64,000 bases of DNA from contig OZ037872.1 of assembly GCA_964035575.1 (NCBI GenBank), positions 1,240,001 to 1,304,000 of the forward strand, written 5' to 3'. The notes under the pieces were generated by a model. That model was given only the letters and a program-made list of their open reading frames with translations, had not been told where the DNA came from and ran no database searches. This document shows positions 12,956 through 23,005 of this stretch, one piece after another (position 1 is the stretch's first letter; every line of letters starts with the position of its first letter). This DNA is from Rhynchopus sp. YZ270_cl-10 (lineage: Eukaryota; Euglenozoa; Diplonemea; Diplonemida; Diplonemidae). Position numbers and translations under genes: made by a program.

Positions 12956-13459
12956 ATGCACACCACCGCCCTTGCCCTGATGGCCTCTGTCGCCATGGTG
13001 TCTGCGACTGACTACAACTGCCCCGGACCGCACGGTGGCATCCACGCAGAGTGCGAGATTGAGGTGTCGCTGGACTACCCCTGTGCGAATGTGAGCACAG
13101 AGATCATCTCGAGGATGCACGGTGACAGCGGCTGGACGGACCCGCACAACGGTGGCAACTACACTGTGGAGACTGCGTCGCCGACGGAGATCACCGGACA
13201 GCGCACGACCGGAAAGGCACCCCACTACGTTGACAAGTTCAACATTGCGCTTGCTGAGGATGGCGAGAAGAAGTGCAAGCTGACTGCCTGCTCGCGCTCC
13301 CAGACCACCTCTGTGCTTGACTACTCCACCAACTACTGCGACCTCCACAACCTCTACTGTGGGTCGCAGTTTGGCTGCAAGTACATCATGTTCAACTTCG
13401 AGGCGCAGGAGTCCTTCGGTACCTGCAAGCAGCACGACGAGACTCTGTGCATCGTCTAA
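12956..13459 (+). CDS. Small secreted ten-cysteine protein, copy 1
   Basis: 167 residues. Residues 1-17 (MHTTALALMASVAMVSA) are a clear signal peptide with an AxA-type cleavage site. The mature part holds ten Cys (CPGP, HAEC, YPC, KKC, TAC, NYC, LYC, FGC, GTC, TLC), suiting five disulfides, and one or two N-glycosylation sequons (NVS, NYT). Signature stretches are WTDPHNGGNYT, RTTGKAPHYVDKF and CSRSQTTSVLDYSTNYC. I recall similar small secreted proteins of unknown function in algae and oomycetes, but no mechanism can be named. The protein is identical to copies 2 and 3. Its 3' flank runs into the sequence found upstream of the protease genes. Confidence 0.85.
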   Translation: MHTTALALMASVAMVSATDYNCPGPHGGIHAECEIEVSLDYPCANVSTEIISRMHGDSGWTDPHNGGNYTVETASPTEITGQRTTGKAPHYVDKFNIALAEDGEKKCKLTACSRSQTTSVLDYSTNYCDLHNLYCGSQFGCKYIMFNFEAQESFGTCKQHDETLCIV

Positions 13460-13845
13460 ATTGATCCCGCTTCTGTGAAACTTTGATACTTTTTTTTAAA
13501 CTTGCAACGTCGGAAGGTGAAAGAGCCCTGTTGTTGTTTGGTGCAGTTTTCCGTTTTGCTCTCACTGCGCTTACCTTTTTTTCAGTGCCTGCGTCCGCCT
13601 ATAAACGGTGAGGCGTTTGCCCTTCCTACTTCCTACTTCCTTTTTTCATCTTTTGATTTTATTTTATTTGTTGTTGGAGAGATGCTCGCACGATGCCACG
13701 GAAAGGGAAAAGATCTTTCTTTTCGAGATTTTTTGTTCTCCGTAGGAAGCCGCGATGTCGTCTTCAAACCCATACCGATGGTTTTCGTCGGCTTACTATT
13801 TTTCAAAAATTCATTTGTGTTTCCCCTCGTAGCTGGCCTCGCAGA
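13460..13845. other. 3' flank of secreted copy 1
   Basis: Nearly the same sequence follows copy 2 (44764-45141). It contains the segment GAGATGCTCGCACGATGCCA (also after copies 2 and 3), so the 3' UTR moved with the gene. Short + strand frames here are not supported as genes. Confidence 0.6.
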
Positions 13846-14090
13846 GGGCGGTTACCTTTTCCATACCTTTTGTTTCGTGTGAATAGCAACGAAGAGTTGA
13901 GGGGGGGTTCTAAGACAACACCCCCCTCATTTGTTCTTTTCTTGGTTAGACACAGAATATGTTCTGACGGGGTTTTCCTTTACATCGTGAGTCCTGCAAA
14001 GAAGCTTTTTTGCGACTGCATTCCCGGAGTGTGGTTCATGTATTCATGAATGTACGCACATGATGTACTGACCTGAGGCATATATTTTTT
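13846..14090. repeat. Shared spacer block linking both gene families
   Basis: About 240 bases, almost identical at 16440-16680, 19005-19245, 28672-28910 and 45142-45381. It follows secreted copies 1 and 2 and precedes protease copies 1, 2, 3 and 5. Inside is a G-run/C-run hairpin (GAGGGGGGGTT..ACACCCCCCTC). Confidence 0.8.
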
Positions 14091-14330
14091 TCTCCACTTC
14101 ACAAACTTCCCTTTCCTTTGCAAAGCAGTGCCCCTGTGGCTGAGTTTCTTAACAATCGAGGTCGCTTCGGGGCATTATTCTTTTGCTTGTAACAAGGATA
14201 CGGACACGGACACCCCATGCCGGGGCCCTTCGGGGCCTTTTTTCTTTACTTTATCGCAAAGAAACAGACATGGATGGGGCCCTTCGGGGCATTATTTCTT
14301 TTAATTTTTACAACAGACCTAGGAAAGTCC

Positions 14331-14367
14331 CTAAACTCATCTGAACGGCAATGAGAGATGAGTTTAG
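14331..14367. promoter_or_regulatory. 12-bp-stem hairpin in protease leader
   Basis: CTAAACTCATCT, a 13-base loop, then AGATGAGTTTAG, a perfect stem. Stem and loop are conserved before protease copies 2, 3 and 5. Confidence 0.6.
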
Positions 14368-14397
14368 GTTACTTCACTTTCGAAAAAAGTTAGAGTT

Positions 14398-14420
14398 ATA
14401 TAGATCAACACGATCTATAT
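14398..14420. promoter_or_regulatory. 9-bp palindrome in protease leader
   Basis: ATATAGATC, loop AACAC, GATCTATAT. Also at 16993-17015, 19557-19579 and 30046-30068. It could be a hairpin in RNA or a dyad site for a dimeric DNA-binding protein. Confidence 0.6.
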
Positions 14421-14816
14421 CAGTAAAGGCACAGTAAACACCCACCCATCCCATCCCATCCCATCCCGCCCCATCTCCTGAGTTTATTTGCAATTTTTTC
14501 TTTTAAGCGGTACGAAATCAAGACGATCTTCTCATTCTTCTGTGGCCGCAACGGTATGCGGGGCGAAAGCCCTCAGGGACAAGACGACGACCCTGCCGTG
14601 CATAGTCGAGTAAGGGAAAACGTATTGCCAACTGCTTCTTGATTCGTGGATGAGCTTATGGCGCAAACCTCAATCAATATGTCATTTACCTTCCATCGAC
14701 AGGCTAAGGTAACAACAGCGAATACCAAAAGAACATATATCAGTTTTTCGGGTTGAAGTTTTTCAGTTATCACACCGTACACGTTCACCCCAGCAGGCTA
14801 AACTTTACAACACGAG

Positions 14817-15944
14817 ATGCCGAGGAATACGAACAGGAGGAGAAGTGCCTTACAAGGGGATCGCTCCATCAGTCAGGGGATGCGTACTGGCCTGTGCTTC
14901 GTTGTTGTTCTGGTATTTGTACTTCTCTTCGTCTCATGGATGCCAAGTCGAAACAATACGAAAGTAACAGACACAACAATTGCCGCTGTGAATGCACTGA
15001 TGAAGAGGCGCGGGGTAGTGACCGGCCTCGACGGAGTAGCACTTCAGTGGAAGCACCTTGAGGAGGAGGACAAGAGGAATGGTCGCAGCGGTGGTACCGG
15101 CGGACTCACTGACAAAGGAGCCAGCAGCTGCTCGAGGGCAACCTGCCTCGTGGATGGTGACACAATTCATGACAAGGGAGAGTTTAAACTCCAGGACAAG
15201 TTCAAGGAGTTTACCAAGAAGTATCCTGCGTGGGGAGATGCCGAGAAGTCGTACGTATTTTGGCGGGACTTTCCAGCAGTGGAGCATATCAGCGCTGACG
15301 ACTTGATGGTTGCACGTGTGCAGGAATCCGGACTATGCTACCTCCTGGCTCCTATCGTTCTGCAGCATTATCTCGTGACCTGTGGGAGCGGTGGCACTGA
15401 GCATCAGATGATTAACGCGGGGAAGTTTATTGCTGAGGAGTTCACCCCAGGACAGATCTTGGATCACCTGACGAAAGAGGAAGGCGGCCCCTCACAGAGA
15501 TTTGCAAAGCAGATCATGGGGCTGCATTGGAATGAGCTGGAGATATTTTTACCTACAACAGAGCTTCTGGCTGCGACACTGAAGAAGTACGGCGTAGGGA
15601 TGGTGTCTTACATGCTCGCGGACAGCAACTTCAACGACGGGACGGACAAGTGCTCATACCTCGACGACGATTCCAAAGACAACGGAGGTGGTCACGCGAT
15701 GGTGGTGGTCGGTCACCGGACTCACGCAGGACGCCACATATTTCTCTTGCAGAACTGGTGGAGAAACAAGCAGCTGATTGAGGTATCGGCAGAGTACATG
15801 GCCAAATCAAAGGCACAAGTGCACTTCGTGACAAAGAAATTGGAGCACATCCCGAAAACCTTTCCCACCATTGAAGCTTCATACGCTGTAACGTCCGTCG
15901 ACAAAAGTGCCACCATGATGCCAGCAGGGATGTCAAGTGCATAG
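14817..15944 (+). CDS. Papain-like cysteine protease, membrane-anchored, copy 1
   Basis: 375 residues. Basic N-tail NRRR, one hydrophobic segment at about 25-42 (LCFVVVLVFVLLFVSW), no cleavable signal: type II membrane topology expected. After a Gly/Ser-rich stalk the catalytic part has Gln169 and Cys174 (VQESGLCYLLAPIVLQHY), His293 (GGHAMVVVGH) and Asn313 (FLLQNWW), matching the oxyanion Gln, Cys, His and Asn of clan CA family C1. Gln-Cys spacing is five rather than papain's six. There is no recognisable inhibitor propeptide. The likely role is a lumenal or extracellular peptidase, substrate unknown. The short loop NELEIFLPTTELL at about residues 238-250 varies most between copies. First of a tandem series with near-identical flanks. 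Confidence 0.75.
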   Translation: MPRNTNRRRSALQGDRSISQGMRTGLCFVVVLVFVLLFVSWMPSRNNTKVTDTTIAAVNALMKRRGVVTGLDGVALQWKHLEEEDKRNGRSGGTGGLTDKGASSCSRATCLVDGDTIHDKGEFKLQDKFKEFTKKYPAWGDAEKSYVFWRDFPAVEHISADDLMVARVQESGLCYLLAPIVLQHYLVTCGSGGTEHQMINAGKFIAEEFTPGQILDHLTKEEGGPSQRFAKQIMGLHWNELEIFLPTTELLAATLKKYGVGMVSYMLADSNFNDGTDKCSYLDDDSKDNGGGHAMVVVGHRTHAGRHIFLLQNWWRNKQLIEVSAEYMAKSKAQVHFVTKKLEHIPKTFPTIEASYAVTSVDKSATMMPAGMSSA

Positions 15945-16145
15945 TTTCACATCGTTATGCAGAAACGTTAGAGCAACGTCAGCTAAATCTCATATCATCA
16001 TGACCGGAGAAATGGATCCAGCGTTTCGCACTTTTGCAACTCGCATTGTATGGGGTTTCCTGTTCATGGCCTATTCCTATTAATTGCAAAGGAATATCAT
16101 GATGAAGTTCTAATTTTTGAAAGTATGTGCCCATAAATCTATGTT
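15945..16145. other. Conserved 3' flank of protease genes
   Basis: Same sequence after all six protease copies (starts TTTCACATCGTTATGCA), and also present alone at 26549 without a gene. Confidence 0.6.
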
Positions 16146-16333
16146 GGTGTGGCTGACGACCCCAAAATAGCAGAAAATAACAGAAAGTAGCAGAAAGTAG
16201 CACAAAATAGCACCTCCTTCAGCCGCGCCAAAAAATCCAGATGCCCAGAATAGCAGAAAGTAGCAGAAAATAGCAGAAAGTAGCAGAAAGTAGCAGAAAA
16301 TAGAAGAAAATAGCACCCCCTTTCAGCCACACC
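16146..16333. mobile_element. Short GGTGTGGCTGA element with TAGCAGAAAA decamers, copy 1
   Basis: Ends GGTGTGGCTGA and TCAGCCACACC. Between them are two blocks of the ten-base unit TAGCAGAAA[A/G], separated by an inner TTCAGCCGCGCC that resembles the right end. TATGTT stands on both sides, a likely target duplication with a small offset. The number of decamers differs between copies. Confidence 0.65.
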
Positions 16334-17411
16334 AATTATGTTATCATTTTTTGTTCCTCTTCACAGCAGTGTCTTATCCAGGAATCCGGTTTTTCAGTTT
16401 GGGGGGCGGGGTTAGTTTGTTTTTTTTTTTTTTTTTGAGAGGGTGGTTACCTTTTCCATACCTTTTGTTTCGTGTGAATAGCAACGAAGAGTTGAGGGGG
16501 GGTTCTAAGACAACACCCCCCTCATTTGTTCTTTTCTTGGTTAGACACAGAATATGTTCTGACGGGGTTTTCCTTTACATCGTGAGTCCTGCAAAGAAGC
16601 TTTTTTGCGACTGCATTCCCGGAGTGTGGTTCATGTATTCATGAATGTACGCACATGATGTACTGACCTGAGGCATATATTTTTTTCTCCACTTCACAAA
16701 CTTCCCTTTCCTTTGCAAAGCAGTGCCCCTGTGGCTGAGTTTCTTAACAATCGAGGTCGCTTCGGGGCATTATTCTTTTGCTTGTAACAAGGATACGGAC
16801 ACGGACACCCCATGCCGGGGCCCTTCGGGGCCTTTTTTCTTTACTTTATCGCAAAGAAACAGACATGGATGGGGCCCTTCGGGGCATTATTTCTTTTAAT
16901 TTTTACAACAGACCTAGGAAAGTCCCTAAACTCATCTGAACGGCAATGAGAGATGAGTTTAGGTTACTTCACTTTCGAAAAAAGTTAGAGTTATATAGAT
17001 CAACACGATCTATATCAGTAAATGCACAGTAAACACCCACCCATCCCATCCCATCCCATCCCGCCCCATCTCCTGAGTTTATTTGCAATTTTTTCTTTTA
17101 AGCGGTACGAAATCAAGACGATCTTCTCGTTCTTCTGTGGCCGCAACGGTATGCGGGGCGAAAGCCCTCAGGGACAAGACGACGACCCTGCCGTGCATAG
17201 TCGAGTAAGGGAAAACGTATTGCCAACTGCTTCTTGATTCGTGGATGAGCTTATGGCGCAAACCTCAATCAATATGTCATTTACCTTCCATCGACAGGCT
17301 AAGGTAACAACAGCGAATACCAAAAGAACATATATCAGTTTTTCGGGTTGAAGTTTTTCAGTTATCACACCGTACACGTTCACCCCAGCAGGCTAAACTT
17401 TACAACACGAG
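16334..17411 (+). promoter_or_regulatory. Spacer and leader of protease copy 2
   Basis: Poly-T run, then the shared spacer (16440-16680), then the leader with the hairpins (second one at 16993-17015). Differs from the leader of copy 1 by only a few bases, so the tandem duplication is recent. Confidence 0.55.
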
Positions 17412-18539
17412 ATGCAGAGGAATAGGAACAGGGGGAGAGGTGCCTTACAAGGGGATCGCTCCATCAGTCAGGGGATGCGTACTGGCCTGTGCTTCGTTGT
17501 TGTTCTGGTATTTGTACTTCTCTTCTTCTCATGGATGCCAAGTCGAAACAATACGAAAGTAACAGATACACCAATTGCCGCTGTGAATGAACTGATGGAG
17601 AGGCGCAGGGTAGTGACCGGCCTCGGCGGAGTAACACTTCAGTGGAAGCACCTTGAGGAGGAGGACAAGAGGAATGGTCGCAGCGGTGGTACCGGCGGAC
17701 TCACTGACAAAGGAGCCAGCAGGTGCTCGAGGGCAACCTGCCTCGTGGATGGTGACACAACTGATGGCGAGGGAGAGTTTAAGCTCCAGGACAAGTTCAA
17801 GGAGTTTACCAAGAAGTATCCTGCGTGGGGAGATGCCGAGAAGTCGTACGTATTTTGGCGGGACTTTCCAGCAGTGAAGCATATCAGCGCTGACGACTTG
17901 ATGGTTGCACGTGTGCAGGAATCCGGACTATGCTACCTCCTGGCTCCTATCGTTCTGCAGCATTATCTCGTGACCTGTGGGAGCGGTGGCACTGAGCATC
18001 AGATGATTAACGCGGGGAAGTTTATTGCTGAGGAGTTCACCGCAGGACAGATCTTGGATCACCTGACGAAAGAGGACGGCGGCTCCTCAGAGAGATTTGC
18101 AAAGCAGATCATGGGGCTGCATGAGAATGAGCTGGAGATATTTTTACCTACAACAGAGCTTCTGGCTGCGACACTGAAGAAGTACGGCGTAGGGCTGGTG
18201 TCTTACATGCTCGCGGACAGCAACTTCAACGACGGGACGGACAAGTGCTCATACCTCGACGACGATTACAAAGGCAACGGAGGTGGTCACGCGATGGTGG
18301 TGGTCGGTCACCGGACTCACGCAGGACGCCACATATTTCTCTTGCAGAACTGGTGGAGAAACAAGCAGCTGATTGAGGTATCGGCAGAGTACATGGCCAA
18401 ATCAAAGGCACAAGTGCAGTTCGTGACAAAGAAATTGGAGCACATCCCGAAAACCTTTCCCACCATTGAAGCTTCATACGCTGTAACGTCCGTCGACAAA
18501 AGTGCCACCATGATGCCAGCAGGGGTGTCAAGTGCATAG
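17412..18539 (+). CDS. Papain-like cysteine protease, membrane-anchored, copy 2
   Basis: 375 residues, same length as copy 1, same transmembrane anchor (LCFVVVLVFVLLFFSW), and all four catalytic positions kept (Cys codon at 17931). It differs from copy 1 by about 25 substitutions, several charge-changing and concentrated in the N-tail, the stalk (TDTPIAAVNELMERR; TTDGEGEF) and the surface segments GGSSERFAKQ and LHENELE. The loop NELEIFLPTTELL is the same short form as copy 1. Looks functional; expected in the same compartment as copy 1. Confidence 0.75.
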   Translation: MQRNRNRGRGALQGDRSISQGMRTGLCFVVVLVFVLLFFSWMPSRNNTKVTDTPIAAVNELMERRRVVTGLGGVTLQWKHLEEEDKRNGRSGGTGGLTDKGASRCSRATCLVDGDTTDGEGEFKLQDKFKEFTKKYPAWGDAEKSYVFWRDFPAVKHISADDLMVARVQESGLCYLLAPIVLQHYLVTCGSGGTEHQMINAGKFIAEEFTAGQILDHLTKEDGGSSERFAKQIMGLHENELEIFLPTTELLAATLKKYGVGLVSYMLADSNFNDGTDKCSYLDDDYKGNGGGHAMVVVGHRTHAGRHIFLLQNWWRNKQLIEVSAEYMAKSKAQVQFVTKKLEHIPKTFPTIEASYAVTSVDKSATMMPAGVSSA

Positions 18540-18740
18540 TTTCACATCGTTATGCAGAAACGTTAGAGCAACGTCAGCTAAATCTCATATCATCATGACC
18601 GGAGAAATGGATCCAGCGTTTCGCACTTTTGCAACTCGCATTGTATGGGGTTTCCTGTTCATGGCCTATTCCTATTAATTGCAAAGGAATATCATGATGA
18701 AGTTCTAATTTTTGAAAGTATGTGCCTATAAATCTATGTT

Positions 18741-18898
18741 GGTGTGGCTGACGACCCCAAAATAGCAGAAAATAGCAGAAAGTAGCAGAAAGTAGTACAA
18801 AATAGCACCTCCTTCAGCCGCGCCAAAAAATCCAGATGCCCAGAATAGCAGAAAGTAGCAGGAAATAGCAGAAAATAGCACCCCCTTTCAGCCACACC
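18741..18898. mobile_element. Short GGTGTGGCTGA element, copy 2
   Basis: Same ends and internal layout as the element after protease copy 1, with fewer decamers in the right block. Followed by TTATGTT, matching the TATGTT before it. Confidence 0.65.
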
Positions 18899-19975
18899 TT
18901 ATGTTATCATATTTTTTTTCCTCTTCACAGCAGTGTCTTATCCAGGAATCCGGTTTTTCAGTTTGGGGGGCGGGGTTAGTTTGTTTTTTTTTTTTTTTTG
19001 AGAGGGCGGTTACCTTTTCCATACCTTTTGTTTCGTGTGAATAGCAACGAAGAGTTGAGGGGGGGTTCTAAGACAACACCCCCCTCATTTGTTCTTTTCT
19101 TGGTTAGACACAGAATATGTTCTGACGGGGTTTTCCTTTACATCGTGAGTCCTGCAAAGAAGCTTTTTTGCGACTGCATTCCCGGAGTGTGGTTCATGTA
19201 TTCATGAATGTACGCACATGATGTACTGACCTGAGGCATATATTTTTTTCTCCATTTCACAAACTTCTCTTTCCTTTGCAAAGCAGTGCCCCTGTGGTTG
19301 AGTTTCTTAACAATCGAGGTCGCTTCGGGGCATTATTCTTTTGCTTGTAACAAGGATACGGACACGGACACCCCATGCCGGGGCCCTTCGGGGCCTTTTT
19401 TCTTTACTTTATCGCAAAGAAACAGACATGGATGGGGCCCTTCGGGGCATTATTTCTTTTATTTTTTACAACAGACCTAGGAAAGTCCCTAAACTCATCT
19501 GAACGGCAATGAGAGATGAGTTTAGGTTACCTCACTTTCGAAAAAAAGTTAGAGTTATATAGATCAACACGATCTATATCAGTAAAGGCACAGTAAACAC
19601 CCACCCATCCCATCCCATCCCATCCCGCCCCATCTCCTGAGTTTATTTGCAATTTTTTCTTTTAAGCGGTACGAAATCAAGACGATCTTCTCATTCTTCT
19701 GTGGCCGCAACGGTATGCGGGGCGAAAGCCCTCAGGGACAAGACGACGACCCTGCCGTGCATAGTCGAGTAAGGGAAAACGTATTGCCAACTGCTTCTTG
19801 ATTCGTGGATGAGCTTATGGCGCAAACCTCAATCAATATGTCATTTACGTTCCATCGACAGGCTAAGGTAACAACAGCGAATACCAAAAGAACATATATC
19901 AGTTTTTCGGGTTGAAGTTTTTCAGTTATCACACCGTACACGTACACCCCAGCAGGCTAAACTTTACAACACGAG
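18899..19975 (+). promoter_or_regulatory. Spacer and leader of protease copy 3
   Basis: Shared spacer at 19005-19245, dyad at 19557-19579. Unchanged up to the ATG although the coding sequence behind it has lost its anchor. Confidence 0.55.
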
Positions 19976-20980
19976 ATGCCGGGGAATACGAACAGGAGGA
20001 GAAGAGCCGCTGTGAATGCACTGATGAAGAGGCGCGGGGTGACCATACCCGGCGGAGTAACACTTCAGTGGAAGCACCTTAAGGAGGAGGACAAGAGGAA
20101 TGGTCGCAGCGGTGGTACCGGCGGACTCACTGACAAAGGAGCCAGCAGGTGCTCGAGGGCAACCTGCCTCGTGGATGGTGACACAATTCATGACAAGGGA
20201 GAGTTTAAACTCCAGGACAAGTTCAAGGAGTTTACCAAGAAGCATCCTGCGTGGGGAGATGCCGAGAAGTCGTACGTATTTTGGCGGGACTTTCCAGCAG
20301 TGGAGCATATCAGCGCTGACGACTTGATGGTTGCACGTGTGCAGGAATCCGGACTGTGCTACCTCCTGGCTCCTATCGTTCTGCAGCATTATCTCGTGAC
20401 CTGTGGGAGCGGTGGCACTGAGCATCAGATGATTAACGCGGGGAAGTTTATTGCTGAGGAGTTCACCCCAGGACAGATCTTGGATCACCTGACGAAAGAG
20501 GAAGGCGGCCCCTCACAGAGATTTGCAAAGCAGATCATGGGGCTGCATTGGAATGAGCTGAAGGTGGTGGTCATCAGCAAGATCTTATTTTTACCAGAGG
20601 TTCTGGCTGCGACACTGAAGAAGTACGGCGTAGGGCTGGTGTCTTACATGCACGCGGACAGCAACTTCAACGACGGGACGGACAAGTGCTCATACCTCGA
20701 CGACGATTCCAAAGACAACGGAGGTGGTCACGCGATGGTGGTGGTCGGTCACCGGACTCACGCAGGACGCCACATATTTCTCTTGCAGAACTGGTGGAGA
20801 AACAAGCAGCTGATTGAGGTATCGGCAGAGTACATGGTCAAATCACAGGCACAAGTGCACTTCGTGACAAAGAAATTGGAGCACATCCCGAAAACCTTTC
20901 CCACCATTGAAGCTTCATACGCTGTAACGTCCGTCGACAAAAGTGCCACCATGATGCCAGCAGGGATGTCAAGTGCATAG
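19976..20980 (+). CDS. Papain-like cysteine protease without anchor, copy 3
   Basis: 334 residues. Begins MPGNTNRRRRAAVNALMKRR: compared with copy 1, an in-frame loss of about 40 codons directly joins the basic N-tail to the stalk and removes the whole transmembrane segment. The catalytic Gln, Cys (SGLCYLLAP), His (GGHAMVVVGH) and Asn (LLQNWW) are intact. The product would be soluble and, having no signal peptide, cytosolic. Its variable loop is the long form NELKVVVISKILFLPEVLAA, shared only with copy 5, as are VKSQAQVHF and the M-H-A-D segment, so copies 3 and 5 are closest relatives or have exchanged sequence. Either a relocalised enzyme or a copy on its way to decay. Confidence 0.7.
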   Translation: MPGNTNRRRRAAVNALMKRRGVTIPGGVTLQWKHLKEEDKRNGRSGGTGGLTDKGASRCSRATCLVDGDTIHDKGEFKLQDKFKEFTKKHPAWGDAEKSYVFWRDFPAVEHISADDLMVARVQESGLCYLLAPIVLQHYLVTCGSGGTEHQMINAGKFIAEEFTPGQILDHLTKEEGGPSQRFAKQIMGLHWNELKVVVISKILFLPEVLAATLKKYGVGLVSYMHADSNFNDGTDKCSYLDDDSKDNGGGHAMVVVGHRTHAGRHIFLLQNWWRNKQLIEVSAEYMVKSQAQVHFVTKKLEHIPKTFPTIEASYAVTSVDKSATMMPAGMSSA

Positions 20981-21181
20981 TTTCACATCGTTATGCACAA
21001 ACGTTAGAGCAACGTCAGCTAAATCTCATATCATCATGACCGGAGGAATGGATCCAGCGTTTCGCACTTTTGCAACTCGCATTGTATGGGGTTTCCTGTT
21101 CATGGCCTATTCCTATTAATTGCAAAGGAATATCATGATGAAGTTCTAATTTTTGAAAGTATGTGCCTATAAATCTATGTT

Positions 21182-21339
21182 GGTGTGGCTGACGACCCCA
21201 AAATAGCAGAAAATAGCAGAAAGTAGCAGAAAGTAGTACAAAATAGCACCTCCTTCAGCCGCGCTAAAAAATCCAGATGCCCAGAATAGCAGAAAATAGG
21301 AGAAAGTATGAGAAAATAGCACCCCCTTTCAGCCACACC
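21182..21339. mobile_element. Short GGTGTGGCTGA element, copy 3
   Basis: Same ends. The right block is degenerate (GGAGAAAGTATGAG). A long poly-T tract follows, as in copies 5 and 6. Confidence 0.65.
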
Positions 21340-21552
21340 AATTATGTTCTCATTTTTTTTTTTTTTTTTTTTTTTTTTTTGCGTTGAGCTGGGAAAACTG
21401 ACCCCCCCAAAAAAAAAACTGAAAAAGCGGATTCCTGGATAAGACACTGCTTCACAGAATCTCACTGCAAGGCCACCTGCTTCTCCCCTCTTCCGTTGCT
21501 CTGTGCATGTTCTTCATGGTATGTATTTCATTACAAGTTCGTTAGCGTTCTT
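21340..21552. repeat. Flank block GCGTTGAGCTGGGAAAACTG ... with short coding relic
   Basis: The block after the poly-T run is repeated at 32012-32188, and, split by transposons, at 36121-36129 / 36968-36989 and 43751-43860. It includes the inverse of the CAGGAATCCG segment seen after protease copies 1, 2 and 4, so orientation switches between units. Confidence 0.6.
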
Positions 21553-22573
21553 TCGAAGTGATCTCGAAACTCTGATGGATAGCAAAGACATACTCATAAG
21601 AGACTTGATACCCACACCATACTACAAGCATAAAGATGATGATACAAATGACGACTTGAATGTGGCGCCATATACAACTCAAGGTGTTCATTATTTGTAC
21701 AACTGGACGAACTTAGAAAACGCACCCACAAACCTAAACAGTTATGAACTCATTGTCACAACAAAGGTATTCGAAAACTATGTTACTCAAAAGCTTCTTG
21801 CTGTGTTCTCCCTAAAGAAGTATGTTCGAATCCGTAAAGGTGTGGGAGTACCGTGGACAGCATGGACATCGAGTGAAGACTTGAGTCAGGAAACACTTGA
21901 GACCATTATGGATACGAAAGACAATGGCCTAAGAACAGCACTTGAGAATACGATGGATACGGAAGACAATGCATCAAGAATAATTATCGAAAACAAAATA
22001 TATCAACCATACCAAGATGATAGAGGATTACCTACCAACACTGTAATTGATCTTGACACAAAGACAGCAAGTGGGGTATACCTGATGTATAAACTAGCTA
22101 ACTTACAAAATGCTCCTAGCGAAGATATTGGTAGCTATGAGATGATACTGGATGTTAAGCTTTTTGATTCTTATGTTATTCAGGAACTCATAGCGGTATT
22201 CAGTGAAAGACGATACTCACGATTACGCAAGGGTACTACATGGAGTAGTTGGAAGAGAATCGACATAGATGGAATAGACCTCAACCCACGTACAATAATA
22301 AACCATCCAACATCATTTGACTTCAACTCAAACTGAGATGCGGAAGAGATCTATGTGTATAACAGCAGCAATAACTCCAATGCTCCATCAGACTTCGGTG
22401 GAACAACTCTCTTCTTGCTCACCAATAAGACGCTACCAAATCCAATTATCACTAACGACATATCACGCATTCAGGAAGTCATCTCTGTGCAAAGCCAGGA
22501 CGGAAGGAAGTGGATTCGGGTACTTCATGGTGGACCATTTGCTTCCTGGAGTTCCTGGAAAAAGATGATCTAA
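21540..22573 (+). pseudogene. Virus-like fossil: phage/virus tail-fibre-type repeat protein
   Basis: Two to three copies of a domain with the pattern 'YLYNWTNLENAPTN...SYELIV...F..YV.Q.L.AVFS..YVRIRKG..W..W', as in the knob/fibre repeats of tail proteins of phages and of some large eukaryotic DNA viruses and virus-like elements. Base composition is AT richer than the host genes around it. It looks broken, with about one interruption, and has no capsid, polymerase or terminal repeats nearby, so it is a fragment of a former insertion. The moderate sharpness of the repeats suggests it is not very old. Confidence 0.5.
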
Positions 22574-22690
22574 GTTAGAAAGTAGGGCAGAAAGTAGTGT
22601 AGAAAGTAGGGTAGAAAGTATGGTGTACTGACCGATATCGAACTCAGCGGTACTTTCTGCACTACTTTCTGCACTACTTTTCACACTACT
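22571..22690. repeat. Inverted arrays of AGAAAGTAG decamers
   Basis: Left block has four units close to GTAGAAAGTAGG, right block the reverse complement (CTGCACTACTTT type), around a 30-base centre. Same ten-base period and similar unit as in the short GGTGTGGCTGA elements. Confidence 0.6.
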
Positions 22691-22800
22691 TCAAAATTTA
22701 AGTGGCCAAAAAATTGTCCAATTTTCGAGATTGACCCCACCACTGCACGGGCGGATCCCAAAAATGCAAATAAGGACCTGGGGGCTCCCTAAAACATGTT
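22691..22800. repeat. Fragment related to the hAT element at 36130-36959
   Basis: Shares AAAAAATTGTCCAATTTTCG and GATTGACCCCACCACTGC with 36790-36870. No terminal repeat here, so a truncated copy. Confidence 0.55.
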
Positions 22801-23005
22801 AAAAAATCGCAAAAAACGGTTAACTAACTGACTCCTTTTAGGATGACTAAGCAGAAACCTTTTTCTTAGACTCATCACTTTTATCAGATTTTTCTTTTTC
22901 TCCTCTCCCCTCTTCACCCTCATAACAGGAACACCCCCCATTCCCCTAACCCCTTTTTTCTGCAAAACAAAAAAGCGTTTTTTTTTTCTTGAGTTTCCCT
23001 CTCCA
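22801..23005 (+). promoter_or_regulatory. New upstream region of protease copy 4
   Basis: Unrelated to the leaders of the other protease genes: no hairpins and no shared spacer. T/C-rich, with a T run before the ATG context CTCTCCAATGGG. Confidence 0.45.

Larger units (their letters stand above)
14091..14816 (+). promoter_or_regulatory. Protease leader region, copy 1, with conserved hairpins
   Basis: Almost identical DNA precedes protease copies 2, 3 and 5. Contents in order: TTAACAATCGAGGTCG (14149-14164), three CTTCGGGGC-centred short hairpins (about 14166-14300), two longer perfect hairpins listed separately, four CATCC repeats (about 14445-14467), and the ATG context CAACACGAGATGCC. Which part is promoter and which is transcribed cannot be told from sequence. 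Confidence 0.55.

Noticed and set aside
13502-14049. Phe-rich + strand ORFs after secreted genes and before protease genes
   Set aside because: Low complexity, frame not kept between copies; taken as 3' flank/spacer.
14166-14300. CTTCGGGGC stem-loops followed by T runs as bacterial-type terminators
   Set aside because: Eukaryotic context; they are part of a conserved leader and lie upstream of a gene, not after one.
14573-14788. 71-residue minus-strand ORF repeated before several protease genes
   Set aside because: Copied along with the leader; differences between copies do not favour silent sites, and the region contains palindromes that explain its conservation.
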